A stretch of DNA of 64,000 nt from Massilia sp. ZL223 (GCF_018119395.1 NZ_JAGPWD010000001.1:186001-250000); one strand, 5' to 3'; numbered from the stretch's first letter, positions 30,430 to 40,517 are shown. Program-made: numbers and translations. The notes: generated from the letters alone by a model not told the origin.

Positions 30430-33400
30430 CTAATTTTTTAGTTTCTCGGTTGGCGGCGGTGGCAGTGCCTTCATCGGATCGATTACCTTTCCCCCGGCCG
30501 CTACCGGTGCCGGACTGCCAATGCGCACTTCAAAATGTAGATGCGTATCCCCGGATTTCGGCGTATTGCCAGTCCGACCCGCAGTGCCAATTTCTTGACC
30601 TGCAGAAACAGCTTCACTGGTTTTTACTGATGTCGAGCCGAGGTGGGCGGATTGTGTGAAGACACCATTCCCGTGGTCGATAACAACTTGACTTCCATAG
30701 GTGGCGCTTGGGTTAGGCTGGATATTCACTACCTTACCGTCTCCGGCCGCGACAACCTTGGCACCATTGGCAGCTTGGATGTCAATGCCGGTATGGGACC
30801 TCGTCCCACCGGCGCGCCTTGTTCCAAAGTGCCCGTCGCCCTCGCCTGGCTTATCAGCCTTATTTATCACACCTGAACTTGGGACAGGCCACGCCGTGAG
30901 TTGCCCCGGCTCCCTCCCGTCAGGGTCGATATATTTATAAGGATTGTTATTAGCATAGGCGTAGCGATTAAAGCTTTTCCCGCTACTGGCATCCGTTACC
31001 ACAGGATCAATGCTCAAGAACCGACCTCCGACCGCATCATAATACCGATGCTGCATATAGATGAGGCCGGTCTCATTGTCGTTCACATGACCAGTAAATC
31101 CGATCGTGCGTGGTGTCCCCGACATAATGTATCCGTATGGCTCGTATCTTGTTCTGCTTACGACCGCGCCAGCCGTATCACTCTGCGCCACCGGGCTGCC
31201 CAGCGCGTCCGTATGAGCATAGGTAACCGCCGACCCGCCGACCTCCGCAATCATGCGGTTGCCTAAGTAAACATACTTTGTCGCGGTACCGCTGGTCGGC
31301 GCCACGTATAGCAGTTTTCCGTCGCCGCTATACACTTGCACCCGATTGACCCCATCCGTACCAACAGTACTCACCCGGCGATAGCGCGCGTCGTAAGCAT
31401 AGGTCGCACGTCCCGGTGCGGCGCGCAGGCGATTGGCCAAGTCGAAATCGAACGTCTGCGTGTTGCGCTGGACGACATTGCCGCGCGCGTCGTAGTAATA
31501 GCTGACGTTGAAACCCGGCGGTCCGTTCGTAATGCTGTCGAGCCGGTTGGTTGCCGAATTGAAGTTGTGAATCGTCGTCCGGGCAGTCGGCCCCGCACTG
31601 ACCGATACCCCAGTCAGATTGTCGAGCGCATCATAGGTGTAGCTCGCCGTTCCCCACAGAGCAGGTGCAATAACAGTCTTGAGGCGATCCAGATTGTCGT
31701 AGCCCATCGTGCGCGTAGTTACGCCCCCCGACAGCAAGTCCGTGATCGAGGCCACGTTGCCGTTCGCGTCGTAACGGTAGTCGTCGTTGATCGCGGCGCC
31801 ATCGATCCAGCGCTCAGGAAGGCCGCGTATGTTCTGCGTCGTGGTATGCGTGATGCCGCCCGGCCCTGGGCCGTACACGAAACCCGCCACCGCATCGTTC
31901 GGATGGTACGTAATGCTCGTGGCGGAGTTGCCAACCCTTGTTGCTTCGCCCAGCGCGTTGGGCGCGTAATCCACCGCAACGTTGTCCGGGTAGGTGAGCT
32001 GGCGCAGCGAGCCATTGGCGTCGTACGCGCGCCGGATGGCATAGTTCACGCCGCCGTAGGTCAGCTGTTCAGTCTCGAGCAGGCGCCGCTTGTTATAGAT
32101 ATTGGTCCAGACCGCGCCGCCCGATGTCAGGGTTTCGGGCAGGCCGTCGGCCGTGAGCGTGGTCGAAATGGCCGGGCTGCCATCGCCAAAGCTGGTCCCG
32201 ACAGGACGGTTCCGCACGTCATACTGGTAGGAGATTTTGCTTGCAGCGCCAACGCTGGCAGTATCGCAAGCGCTCAGCGACGGCAAGGCCAGGCCGGTGG
32301 CGCGCCAGCTGATGTTGCCGGCGGCATCGTAATCCTGCACTGTTGCGCCTGTTTCCGGCTCTATCGTCTTGCACAGCCGCTGGGCAACGTCGTAGACGTA
32401 GTATCGCGTCACGCTCTTGGCCGCGTCGCCACGTGTGATCGACGTAGGCTTGCCGAACACGTCGCGGCCGATCGACACCGTCACGCCTTCGGGCGCCGCA
32501 ATGCTGGTGATCGCATCGTAGGACGGTTCGTCGAATGCCTGATAGCTATACGTGCTCGCATTATTGCGCGGATCGGTCACGGTCGTCTTGAAGCCGTAGT
32601 CGTAGCTCGTGCGTGTCCGGGCATAACCGTCCGGATCGCCGGCTTCGCTCTTGGCAGCCTTGACCGTCTCGCGTCCCAAGGCATCGTAGGTCGTGTAGAC
32701 GCCCGGGCCGATCTCGCCGTAGGTACGCTTCGGATAGGATTCGAAAGTACGCCTGCTTGCGGAGTCGTACTGGTACTTAGTCGTACGCAGGGTCCCGGCA
32801 AGGTTGTTGTCGTCCCAGCGCTCCACGTACACCGGGCGCCACAAGGCATCGTAATAGGTCACCGTGCGCGCCGTGCCGGTGGAGATCTGTTCGCGCCAAT
32901 GGTTGGCGCCCAGGTCGAACTGGCCGCTCGCCGACTGCCAGGTCGAAATCGTGGTCGGCGCCCAGGCCACGGTATCACCAGCCGGATGGCTGACGGACGA
33001 CAGCCGCCCCATCACGTCGTAGCCGAAGCTCGTCGTCGCGGCTACCTCATTGGTCAGCGACGAGATGTTGCCGATGTTGTCCACCACCGCGCTTTTAGTC
33101 TGGCCGTTGTGGTAGCTGATGGTCTGGGGTATGCCGCGCTTATAGTTCGAGTAGCTCGTCGACTGCAGCTTGCCGTCCGTCTCCGTGTTGAGCAGACCGT
33201 TGCTGTAATAGGTCATCGAGCTCTGCAGCTGCCCGAAGCGGCTCACGCTGGTCAGGTTGCTCCACTCGGGATCGTACTGGTTCGCCACCATGACCTTGCC
33301 CGAGCTTTCGGTGACCGACTTGACCTGGTTAAGCACCCAACGCTTCGTATTGTTCTCGTACAGCGTGGTCTCGACCCGGCTGCCGTAGGGGCTCGAGCGC

Positions 33401-35214
33401 TCCACTTGGGCCGGCAAACCGAACTCGTTGAAGGTATAGGCGCGCCAGGTAAAACTTGCGCCTTGCTGGGTGGTCGTGCGCACACTGACGGTCGTGTTGC
33501 GCGCCGCAAGATCGCCGTCTCCCCGTCCCTGCGGGCTCGATCCGAACGGCCCGATCGGCTCGGCATATTGCATCGTCGTCGTGCGCAGCGTGTTACCTGC
33601 ACTGTCCTGCACGTCCATCTGCTGCGGCTGGCCTTCCGTCTGCCGGAACAAGGTACCGAAGGTATGGACGATCCGGTTGCCTTCTGGGTCGGTCACGGTG
33701 ACGGTCTTGTCCGTGTCGCAGCCATTGCAAGGGGCCCAGCTCGCTTGTGCGGGCGAATACGAGGTCGACCACGTCGTGGCGGGCAAGCCCGGTCCCGTGA
33801 TCGTCTTCTTGGTCAGCGCGTACGAATCGAAGTATTTCGAGTAGACAGGACTGTAGGTGCCCAGGTTGAGGTCGTAACGGCAGTTGTATTCCACTCCCGC
33901 GCGGCCGTGCCGTGTCGGCGTCAAGGTGAATTCGCCGGTTGCGCCAGACGGATGGGTCATCGACCCGACGAGCACATAGGGGTTCACCATCCCCGGATCG
34001 TCGCAGCTGCCTTCGCCCAGGTAATCCAATGGGAACAACAAAGGCTGGATGCCACCCAGCTGCCACTTTGTCTGGTCCGGCAAGACTACGGTCTGCAGCT
34101 GGGCATAGTTGTTCGTGCCGTTGTATTGATACGTCCAGGTGCGCGAGCCGTCCGTCACGCTGGACACCAGGTTCGATGCGGTGGAGCTGGGCGTCACATA
34201 GCTCAGCGTGATGCGGCGGGGACTGCCGGCGATATCGGTGGCCTCGATGGTCTTGAGTTGCCATTTGTTGACCGTGTCGTAGGTGAAGGTGACGGTATTG
34301 CCGTGCCGGTCCGTGATCAGGGTGGGAAGGATCCACGCTTCGACGCGGTTGAGCTGGTGGGAGCCGGAGGCGGCGACCGACTCCTCACCAAGCGCGACCC
34401 TTTGCGACTGCGCTTCCGTGTCGCCCGTGTCCTTGCTCATGACAGCGCTGCCTTCCGGCGCCACGCTGCTTTTCGTCAGCGGCGACGTCATCCGGGTGAC
34501 CAGCCAGTCGAAGCGGTACTCGGTGCCGTCGGGGGAGACCGCCACGAAGCCTTCGCCGGCAACGCCGTTGGCGCTGTTCAGGGTGGGCAGGCAGCGGATA
34601 GCCCAGTTGTTGCGGGTGACCACCGGGAAGGTATAGGCCGAATTGAGCGTCGGTTTGGTGGCGTAGGTACTGCGCTTGAGCATTTCCTGGTCGCCCATGC
34701 CGGGCACGTACAGGAAAGCGCCATGCCAGAACTCGGTACCGGACCAGGAAGCGCCATCGTTCGTCGTGACGGAACCGGGAGCGCCGAACGAACTGCAGCG
34801 CGTTGTCGTATTGCCTGCGCCGACCCATCCGCGCAGCTGCGAGTACACGCCGTGCAGGTGCGGTATGTCCAGGTCCCATTGGCCGAACAAGCCACCAGTC
34901 ACCGCGTCCCTGCCGGCTTCCAGGCGCCGGCCGACGCCGACGCGCAAGGGGCTATTGCCGGGGATGACCACGTCGGTCTGGATGAATTCCAAGTTGCCGG
35001 TGTAGAGATTGACCTTGTCGCCGAACAGGCCGGTGCCGAGCGCGGTGAAGGCCCGCGGCGCGCGGATCAGCTTTTCCTGCTCGCTGTAGGTGGTTGCGGC
35101 ATGCGCTGACAGCATGCTGGCGATGAGGCTGAACAGTCCGCCCAGGCCGACTGCCATCGTTTTGCTGCGAATTCCTGCCCCAAGCCATGCTTTGCGCATC
35201 AGATCGCGCCCCAT
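30430..35214 (-). CDS. Secreted RHS-repeat protein with C-terminal M23 peptidase domain
   Basis: A 1594-residue protein. An N-terminal Sec signal (MAVGLGGLFSLIASMLSAHA) leads a long RHS/YD-repeat shell; the repeats end in the conserved core GLIYMQHRYYDAVGGRFLSI followed by NRYAYANNNPYKYIDPDG. After this boundary, from about residue 1440, the variable tip is an M23 (LytM-type) metallopeptidase: SHTGIDI supplies His and Asp, AHLGS the third His region, and THLHFEV the HxH zinc ligand. It should cleave peptidoglycan cross-bridges. No PAAR or VgrG domain is present. A second start, MRKAWLG at 35199, has a better ribosome site (GGGG). A candidate immunity gene follows. Confidence 0.88.
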   Translation of the reverse strand: MGRDLMRKAWLGAGIRSKTMAVGLGGLFSLIASMLSAHAATTYSEQEKLIRAPRAFTALGTGLFGDKVNLYTGNLEFIQTDVVIPGNSPLRVGVGRRLEAGRDAVTGGLFGQWDLDIPHLHGVYSQLRGWVGAGNTTTRCSSFGAPGSVTTNDGASWSGTEFWHGAFLYVPGMGDQEMLKRSTYATKPTLNSAYTFPVVTRNNWAIRCLPTLNSANGVAGEGFVAVSPDGTEYRFDWLVTRMTSPLTKSSVAPEGSAVMSKDTGDTEAQSQRVALGEESVAASGSHQLNRVEAWILPTLITDRHGNTVTFTYDTVNKWQLKTIEATDIAGSPRRITLSYVTPSSTASNLVSSVTDGSRTWTYQYNGTNNYAQLQTVVLPDQTKWQLGGIQPLLFPLDYLGEGSCDDPGMVNPYVLVGSMTHPSGATGEFTLTPTRHGRAGVEYNCRYDLNLGTYSPVYSKYFDSYALTKKTITGPGLPATTWSTSYSPAQASWAPCNGCDTDKTVTVTDPEGNRIVHTFGTLFRQTEGQPQQMDVQDSAGNTLRTTTMQYAEPIGPFGSSPQGRGDGDLAARNTTVSVRTTTQQGASFTWRAYTFNEFGLPAQVERSSPYGSRVETTLYENNTKRWVLNQVKSVTESSGKVMVANQYDPEWSNLTSVSRFGQLQSSMTYYSNGLLNTETDGKLQSTSYSNYKRGIPQTISYHNGQTKSAVVDNIGNISSLTNEVAATTSFGYDVMGRLSSVSHPAGDTVAWAPTTISTWQSASGQFDLGANHWREQISTGTARTVTYYDALWRPVYVERWDDNNLAGTLRTTKYQYDSASRRTFESYPKRTYGEIGPGVYTTYDALGRETVKAAKSEAGDPDGYARTRTSYDYGFKTTVTDPRNNASTYSYQAFDEPSYDAITSIAAPEGVTVSIGRDVFGKPTSITRGDAAKSVTRYYVYDVAQRLCKTIEPETGATVQDYDAAGNISWRATGLALPSLSACDTASVGAASKISYQYDVRNRPVGTSFGDGSPAISTTLTADGLPETLTSGGAVWTNIYNKRRLLETEQLTYGGVNYAIRRAYDANGSLRQLTYPDNVAVDYAPNALGEATRVGNSATSITYHPNDAVAGFVYGPGPGGITHTTTQNIRGLPERWIDGAAINDDYRYDANGNVASITDLLSGGVTTRTMGYDNLDRLKTVIAPALWGTASYTYDALDNLTGVSVSAGPTARTTIHNFNSATNRLDSITNGPPGFNVSYYYDARGNVVQRNTQTFDFDLANRLRAAPGRATYAYDARYRRVSTVGTDGVNRVQVYSGDGKLLYVAPTSGTATKYVYLGNRMIAEVGGSAVTYAHTDALGSPVAQSDTAGAVVSRTRYEPYGYIMSGTPRTIGFTGHVNDNETGLIYMQHRYYDAVGGRFLSIDPVVTDASSGKSFNRYAYANNNPYKYIDPDGREPGQLTAWPVPSSGVINKADKPGEGDGHFGTRRAGGTRSHTGIDIQAANGAKVVAAGDGKVVNIQPNPSATYGSQVVIDHGNGVFTQSAHLGSTSVKTSEAVSAGQEIGTAGRTGNTPKSGDTHLHFEVRIGSPAPVAAGGKVIDPMKALPPPPTEKLKN

Positions 35215-35222
35215 ATGATGTG

Positions 35223-35242
35223 TTGTTGAGCTAACTCAACAA
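35223..35242. promoter_or_regulatory. Palindromic operator-like site upstream of the RHS gene
   Basis: TTGTTGAG-CTAA-CTCAACAA, perfect 8-bp arms, 9 nt before the first possible RHS start codon. The position suits repression of the RHS transcript. The cognate regulator is unknown. Confidence 0.5.
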
Positions 35243-35277
35243 TGGGACAGGGTAACCTGAAGTCAACAGCAAAGGTA

Positions 35278-35297
35278 TGCATGTCACATGACATGCA
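35278..35297. promoter_or_regulatory. Second palindromic site upstream of the RHS gene
   Basis: TGCATGTCA-CA-TGACATGCA, perfect 9-bp arms with a 2-bp centre, 35 bp further upstream and next to a run of A residues. It could bind a dimeric regulator. Confidence 0.5.
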
Positions 35298-35324
35298 AAA
35301 AAATTTCGCTAAGAAAACTGCTGG

Positions 35325-35546
35325 CTAGCGCCGCAAGATTTCTTCTACCGTGCTGTGCTTCGGCGTCGCATCTTCATGAAACAAATCCGCAAGATACTCC
35401 CGCAGCTCTGCTCCAGCGATGTCCGCAGGGACGACGAAATCGGCAGGCCGGCGCTTGCCTTCCGCGCCGAGGTAGAACGCCTGCCACTTCCCTTCCTCCC
35501 CGCTCACCGCCACCAGCGTGCCGAAGACGTTGAAGCGGAACTCCAT
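35325..35546 (-). CDS. Small conserved hypothetical protein after pntB
   Basis: A 73-residue soluble protein beginning MEFRFNVFGTLVAVSG, with a pattern of beta strands then a C-terminal helix ending EEILRR. It resembles a small family of uncharacterised proteobacterial proteins (recalled as DUF7661; not verified). It starts 4 nt after the pntB stop, so it is probably the last gene of the pnt operon. No catalytic motif is visible. Confidence 0.7.
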   Translation of the reverse strand: MEFRFNVFGTLVAVSGEEGKWQAFYLGAEGKRRPADFVVPADIAGAELREYLADLFHEDATPKHSTVEEILRR

Positions 35547-35550
35547 CCGC

Positions 35551-37008
35551 TTACTCCACCGCCTTGACCATCGACTCGATCACCTTCTTGGCGTCGCCGA
35601 ACACCATCATCGTGTTCGGCTGGTAGAACAAGTCGTTGTCCAGGCCCGCATAGCCCGATGCCATCGAGCGCTTGTTGACGATGATGCTCTTGGCCTTGTA
35701 CGCCTCCAGGATCGGCATGCCGGCAATCGGAGATTTTGGATCCTTGGCCGCCGGGTTCACCACGTCGTTCGCGCCCAGCACCAGCACCACGTCGGTCTGG
35801 CCGAACTCGCCGTTGATGTCTTCCATCTCGGCCACCTGGTCGTAAGGCACCTCGGCCTCGGCCAGCAGCACGTTCATGTGGCCCGGCATGCGCCCCGCCA
35901 CCGGGTGGATCGCGTAGCGCACCGAGACGCCATGCTCGGTCAGCTTGTCGACCAGCTCCTTCACCGAGTGCTGGGCGCGCGCCACCGCCAGGCCGTAGCC
36001 TGGAACGATGATCACGCTTTCCGCGTTCTGCATGATGAAGGCCGCGTCTTCCGCCGATCCCGACTTGACCGGGCGCTGCTCCTTGGCGCCGCCTACCTCG
36101 CTCGACGCTTCGCCGCCGAAGCCGCCCAGGATCACGTTGAAGAAGGAACGGTTCATCGCCTTGCACATGATGTACGAGAGGATGGCGCCGCTCGAACCCA
36201 CCAGCGAGCCGGCGATGATCAGCATCGAGTTATTCAGCGAGAAGCCGATGCCCGCCGCAGCCCAGCCCGAGTAGGAGTTCAGCATCGACACCACCACCGG
36301 CATGTCGGCGCCGCCGATCGGGATGATGATCAGGACGCCCAGGATAAAGGACAGCGCGGCCATGAGGATGAAAGGCTCCCACGCCGGCTCCACGCCTTCC
36401 GCGAAGCAGAACACCAGCCCGAGCCCGATGATGGCGATGGCCAGCACCAGGTTCAGGATGTGCTGCCCGGCGAAGCGCACCGGCGCGCCCTGGAACAGGC
36501 GGAACTTGTACTTGCCCGACAGCTTGCCGAAGGCGATCACCGAACCGGAGAAGGTCACCGCGCCCACGAAGGTACCGATGAACAGCTCCAGCCGGTTCCC
36601 GAAGGGCAACGGCGTGGTGCGGGTGGCGATGTTGAAGGCCCAGGGCTCGGACACGGCGGCCACCGCGATGCACACGGCGGCCAGGCCGATCAGCGAGTGC
36701 ATGGCCGCGACCAGTTCCGGCATCTTGGTCATCTCGACCCGCTTGGCCGCGATTGCGCCGATGGCGCCGCCGACCACCACGCCCAGCAGCACCAGCGGCA
36801 TGCCCATGCCCTGGCTGCCCTCCAGCTCGGCCTGCAGCTTGAAGATCAGCGCCACCGTGGTGACCACCGCGATCGCCATGCCGACGATGCCGAAGGTATT
36901 GCCCATGCGTGCACTGCTTGGGGAGGACAGGCCCTTGAGCGCCTGGATGAAGCAGACCGAGGCGACCAGGTAGAGCAGGGTGACGACATTCATGCTGATG
37001 AAGTTCAT
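35551..37008 (-). CDS. pntB: NAD(P) transhydrogenase subunit beta
   Basis: A 485-residue inner-membrane subunit with about nine N-terminal helices and a C-terminal NADP(H)-binding domain III, marked by [38 protein letters not shown] and [13 protein letters not shown]. With PntAA and PntAB it uses the proton gradient to reduce NADP+ with NADH. Its ATG overlaps the pntAB stop by 4 nt. Confidence 0.97.
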   Translation of the reverse strand: MNFISMNVVTLLYLVASVCFIQALKGLSSPSSARMGNTFGIVGMAIAVVTTVALIFKLQAELEGSQGMGMPLVLLGVVVGGAIGAIAAKRVEMTKMPELVAAMHSLIGLAAVCIAVAAVSEPWAFNIATRTTPLPFGNRLELFIGTFVGAVTFSGSVIAFGKLSGKYKFRLFQGAPVRFAGQHILNLVLAIAIIGLGLVFCFAEGVEPAWEPFILMAALSFILGVLIIIPIGGADMPVVVSMLNSYSGWAAAGIGFSLNNSMLIIAGSLVGSSGAILSYIMCKAMNRSFFNVILGGFGGEASSEVGGAKEQRPVKSGSAEDAAFIMQNAESVIIVPGYGLAVARAQHSVKELVDKLTEHGVSVRYAIHPVAGRMPGHMNVLLAEAEVPYDQVAEMEDINGEFGQTDVVLVLGANDVVNPAAKDPKSPIAGMPILEAYKAKSIIVNKRSMASGYAGLDNDLFYQPNTMMVFGDAKKVIESMVKAVE

Positions 37009-37322
37009 TGCTCGCCCTCCTTCTTGGCCGCGCCCTTGTCCTTCTTCTTGAACATCTCGAGCATGCGCTGCGTGACCATGAAGCCGCCGAACACGTTGAC
37101 CGCGGCCAGCGCCACGGCGACCGTGCCCGCGACCTGCCCGGTGATGCCCTCGGTGAGGCCCGCCGCCAGCATGGCGCCGACGATGATGATGGCCGAGATG
37201 GCGTTGGTGACCGCCATCAGCGGCGTGTGCAGCGCCGGGGTGACGGTCCAGACCACGTGGTAGCCGACGTAGATCGCCAGCACGAAGATGATCAGGTTGA
37301 TGATGGTATGGCTGATGTCCAT
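37005..37322 (-). CDS. pntAB: NAD(P) transhydrogenase subunit alpha, membrane part
   Basis: A 105-residue membrane protein equal to the C-terminal helices of E. coli PntA (domain II): [20 protein letters not shown] is conserved, and a Lys-rich cytosolic tail follows. The split of PntA into two genes is common in betaproteobacteria. It starts 16 nt after pntAA. Confidence 0.95.
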   Translation of the reverse strand: MDISHTIINLIIFVLAIYVGYHVVWTVTPALHTPLMAVTNAISAIIIVGAMLAAGLTEGITGQVAGTVAVALAAVNVFGGFMVTQRMLEMFKKKDKGAAKKEGEQ

Positions 37323-37338
37323 GCTTCCCTCTTATCCT

Positions 37339-38451
37339 TTATTTGCGCAGCACTTCGCCGTCCGCGCACATCAGCGTGGCGCGCACGATCTCGTCTTCGC
37401 GGTCGATGAAGAACTTGTCTTCCTTGTCGATCACGAGCTTGAGGAAATCCAGCACGTTGCGGGCGTACAGGGCCGAGGCGTCGGCCGCCACCATGGCCGC
37501 CAGGTTCGGCTCGCCGATGATGTGCACGCCGTGCTTGATCACGGTCTTGCCCAGCTCCGTGAGCGGGCAGTTGCCGCCCTGCTCGACCGCCATGTCGACG
37601 ATCACCGAGCCGGGCTTCATGGCCTTGACGGTGTCTTCGGAAATCAGGACCGGAGCCTTGCGGCCCGGGATCAGGGCGGTGGTGATGATGATGTCGGCCA
37701 GCTTGGCGCGCTCGTGCACCAGCTCGGCCTGGCGCCGCATCCAGTCGGCTGGCATCGGACGGGCATAGCCGCCCTCGCCCTTGGCGATCTCGCGCTCTTC
37801 GTCGGTCACATACGGCACGTCGATGAACTTGGCGCCCAGCGACTCCACCTGTTCCTTGACCGGCGGGCGCACGTCGGACGCTTCGATCACGGCCCCCAGG
37901 CGCTTGGCGGTGGCGATCGCCTGCAAGCCCGCCACGCCCACACCCATGATCAGCACGCGCGCCGCCTTGACGGTGCCGGCGGCGGTCATCAGCATGGGCA
38001 TGAAGCGCTGGTAGGTGTTCGCGGCCAGCATCACGGCCTTGTAGCCGGCGATGTTGGCCTGGGACGACAGCACGTCCATCGACTGCGCCCGCGTGATGCG
38101 CGGCGCCGCTTCCAGGGCGAAGGCGGTCAGGCTGCTGGCGGCCAGCAGGCCCAGGTTGTCGGCGTCGAAGGGGTTGAGCATGCCGACCAGGACCGCGCCC
38201 TGTTTCATCAGCGCCCGCTCGTCCGCGTTGGGGCTGCGTACCTTGAGCACCATGTCGGCGCCGAAGGCCGTGGCCGCATCGACGATGCTGGCGCCGGCCG
38301 CCTCGTAGGCCGCGTCGGGCACGGAAGCGTGCACGCCGGCCCCGCTCTGTACCAGGACCTGGTGCTTGGCGGCCAGCTTCTTGACGGTTTCGGGAGTTGC
38401 TGCAACGCGGGTCTCGCCCGGCCGTGTCTCGGCCGGTATGCCTATCCTCAT
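37339..38451 (-). CDS. pntAA: NAD(P) transhydrogenase subunit alpha, NAD(H)-binding part
   Basis: A 370-residue cytosolic domain I. MRIGIPAETRPGETRVAATP opens it, VLIMGVGVAGLQAIATAKRL is the dinucleotide-binding loop, and IITTALIPGRKAPVLI is the conserved mobile region. The ATG at 38451 was chosen because it matches family N-termini; the frame upstream has no support. It leads the pntAA-pntAB-pntB operon. A long hairpin lies in its leader. Confidence 0.96.
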   Translation of the reverse strand: MRIGIPAETRPGETRVAATPETVKKLAAKHQVLVQSGAGVHASVPDAAYEAAGASIVDAATAFGADMVLKVRSPNADERALMKQGAVLVGMLNPFDADNLGLLAASSLTAFALEAAPRITRAQSMDVLSSQANIAGYKAVMLAANTYQRFMPMLMTAAGTVKAARVLIMGVGVAGLQAIATAKRLGAVIEASDVRPPVKEQVESLGAKFIDVPYVTDEEREIAKGEGGYARPMPADWMRRQAELVHERAKLADIIITTALIPGRKAPVLISEDTVKAMKPGSVIVDMAVEQGGNCPLTELGKTVIKHGVHIIGEPNLAAMVAADASALYARNVLDFLKLVIDKEDKFFIDREDEIVRATLMCADGEVLRK

Positions 38452-38482
38452 GAATCCCTCCAAGCTTTGAATAAACCGAAGG

Positions 38483-38520
38483 AAACCTCGGACACCTGCT
38501 GAGACACATCTCCGAGGTTT
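38483..38520 (-). promoter_or_regulatory. Leader hairpin upstream of pntAA
   Basis: Perfect 10-bp arms AAACCTCGGA and TCCGAGGTTT separated by 18 nt, about 30 nt before the pntAA ATG. It is likely within the 5' leader and could protect or control the transcript. No known riboswitch was recognised. Confidence 0.5.
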
Positions 38521-38536
38521 CTGAACTGACAATCTA

Positions 38537-38552
38537 TCACGTAATGACGTGA
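38537..38552. promoter_or_regulatory. TCACGT-N4-ACGTGA palindrome near the pnt promoter
   Basis: TCACGT-AATG-ACGTGA, a perfect 6-bp dyad with a 4-bp centre. It lies in the 293-bp gap between divergent pntAA and the NUDIX gene. A related dyad occurs at 57931. The remainder of the gap shows no further feature. Confidence 0.4.
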
Positions 38553-38744
38553 CTTGCTCCAGAATAAATATTCTTTGATCAACAGCGAATTCTCGCAGGA
38601 TGTTGTTCGGGATTCAGGCAAATTGCCGTAGAGTTTGTGGTAAATCAACCCAAATTAACGACAAGCAAGCGCACTGGAGTGGGCATGGCTGAGCAGACCG
38701 GGCATTGGTCAAGGTAGAATGTCGGCTCATTTTCAAGGACAGGC

Positions 38745-39227
38745 ATGAGCGATATCTTCAAACCATCGGTTACCGTGGCCGCGATCATCGAGCGCGATGG
38801 CCGTTTCCTGCTGATCGAGGAAGAGACCAGCGAAGGCATCAAGCTGAACCAGCCGGCCGGCCACCTCGACCCGCACGAGTCGCTCGAGCAGGCGGTGGTG
38901 CGCGAGGCGCTGGAGGAAACCGCGCACGAGTTCATTCCGCGTGCGCTGGTGGGCATGTACATGTCGCGCTATCACTCGAAGTCGCGCGGGACCGATGTGA
39001 CCTACTTGCGCTTCACCTTCTGCGGAGAGGCCGGGCGCGAGCTCGACCAGCCGCTGGACGAGGGCATCCTGCGCACCATCTGGATGACCCGCGACGAAAT
39101 CGCCGCCACCGCCGAGCGCCACCGCAGCCCGATCGTGCTGCAATGCGTCGACGACTACCTGGCCGGCCACCGCACGCCCCTGCACCTGCTGTACACCCAT
39201 CCGTCGGTGTTCGAGGGCGGCATTTAA
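38745..39227 (+). CDS. NUDIX hydrolase, NudJ-like
   Basis: A 160-residue NUDIX-fold pyrophosphatase. The NUDIX box appears as GHLDPHESLEQAVVREALEE, with the Arg-Glu and paired Glu residues that hold metal. It precedes mnmA by 15 nt; this NUDIX-mnmA pairing is common, and the E. coli equivalent NudJ hydrolyses HMP-PP and nucleoside triphosphates. Substrate here is inferred from synteny. Confidence 0.9.
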   Translation: MSDIFKPSVTVAAIIERDGRFLLIEEETSEGIKLNQPAGHLDPHESLEQAVVREALEETAHEFIPRALVGMYMSRYHSKSRGTDVTYLRFTFCGEAGRELDQPLDEGILRTIWMTRDEIAATAERHRSPIVLQCVDDYLAGHRTPLHLLYTHPSVFEGGI

Positions 39228-39242
39228 GTATACGGAAGCAAC

Positions 39243-40346
39243 ATGAGCAAGAAAAAAGTCGTGATCGGGATGTCGGGCGGCGTCGACTCCTCGGTCGCGG
39301 CGTGGATGCTGAAAGAACAAGGCTATGAAGTGATCGGCCTGTTCATGAAGAACTGGGAAGACGACGACGATTCCGAGTACTGCTCCACGCGCCAGGACTG
39401 GATCGACGCGGCCAGCGTGGCCGACGTGGTCGGCGTGGACATCGAGGCCGTCAACTTCGCCGCCGAGTACAAGGACCGCGTGTTCGCGGAATTCCTGCGC
39501 GAGTACCAGGCCGGCCGCACGCCGAACCCGGACGTGCTGTGCAACGCCGAGATCAAGTTCAAGGCCTTCCTCGACCACGCGATGAAGCTGGGCGCCGACC
39601 TGATCGCGACCGGCCACTATGCGCGCGTGCGCCAGAACGGCGACAAGTTCGAGCTGCTCAAGGCGCTCGACAGTACCAAGGACCAGAGCTACTTCCTGCA
39701 CCGCCTGAACCAGGCGCAGCTCTCGAAGTCGCTGTTCCCGCTGGGCGAGATCGCCAAGACCGAAGTGCGCAAGATCGCCGAAAAGCTCAAGCTGCCGAAC
39801 GCCGCCAAGAAGGACTCGACCGGCATTTGCTTCATCGGCGAGCGCCCTTTCCGCGACTTCCTGAACCGCTACCTGTCGTACAAGCCGGGCCCGATGAAGC
39901 TGGACGACGGCACCGTGGTCGGCGAGCACGTGGGCCTGTCCTTCTACACGCTAGGCCAGCGCAAGGGCATCGGCATCGGCGGGCTGAAGTCGCGCAAGAA
40001 TGCGGACGGCACCAGCGAGCCGTGGTTCGTGGCGCGCAAGGACATCGAGCAGAACACCCTGTACATCGTGCAGGGGCATGATCATCCGTGGCTGCTCTCG
40101 AGCCGCCTGGAGGCCGGCCAGGCCAACTGGATCGCGGGCGAGGCGCCGGAAACTCGTGCGCTCTCGGCCAAGACGCGCTATCGGCAGGCCGATGTGGCTT
40201 GCACCGTGCAGGCGCAGGGCCTGGAGCGCTTCTCGCTCGATTTCGTGGAGCCGCAATGGGCGGTGACGCCGGGGCAGTCGGCCGTGCTGTATGACGGCGA
40301 TGTGTGCCTGGGGGGCGGGATCATCGACAGCAAGTCGGGTATCTAA
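39243..40346 (+). CDS. mnmA: tRNA 2-thiouridine(34) synthase
   Basis: A 367-residue enzyme that thiolates the wobble uridine of tRNA-Lys, -Glu and -Gln. The ATP-pyrophosphatase loop is [20 protein letters not shown]. The catalytic Cys pair lies in [12 protein letters not shown] and [10 protein letters not shown]. The C-terminal beta-barrel is complete, ending near [10 protein letters not shown]. Length is normal. Confidence 0.98.
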   Translation: MSKKKVVIGMSGGVDSSVAAWMLKEQGYEVIGLFMKNWEDDDDSEYCSTRQDWIDAASVADVVGVDIEAVNFAAEYKDRVFAEFLREYQAGRTPNPDVLCNAEIKFKAFLDHAMKLGADLIATGHYARVRQNGDKFELLKALDSTKDQSYFLHRLNQAQLSKSLFPLGEIAKTEVRKIAEKLKLPNAAKKDSTGICFIGERPFRDFLNRYLSYKPGPMKLDDGTVVGEHVGLSFYTLGQRKGIGIGGLKSRKNADGTSEPWFVARKDIEQNTLYIVQGHDHPWLLSSRLEAGQANWIAGEAPETRALSAKTRYRQADVACTVQAQGLERFSLDFVEPQWAVTPGQSAVLYDGDVCLGGGIIDSKSGI

Positions 40347-40380
40347 TACCGCTGCCATTTTCATAGTTAACCCCTAAAAC

Positions 40381-40468
40381 CGTCGTCCCCGCGAAGGCGG
40401 GGACCCAAGTTCTGCTGGCGTCATCGTAACGCATGCAAAATTGGGTCCCCGCCTTCGCGGGGACGACG
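40381..40468. repeat. Large composite inverted repeat
   Basis: Two perfect 28-bp arms (40381-40408 and 40441-40468) separated by 32 nt, each containing its own CCCCGC-GAA-GCGGGG-type hairpin. The arms are variants of the family at 3675. It sits between mnmA and the convergent receiver gene. Confidence 0.88.
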
Positions 40469-40517
40469 TTTTGGGGCTGCTAAACTGAATAAATATCGTC
40501 AGCGCCGCGGCCGGATT

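Noticed and set aside
31336..35109. A 1257-codon open frame opposite the RHS gene
   Set aside because: Same cause: strong codon bias of the RHS gene on the other strand; no signature and no ribosome site.
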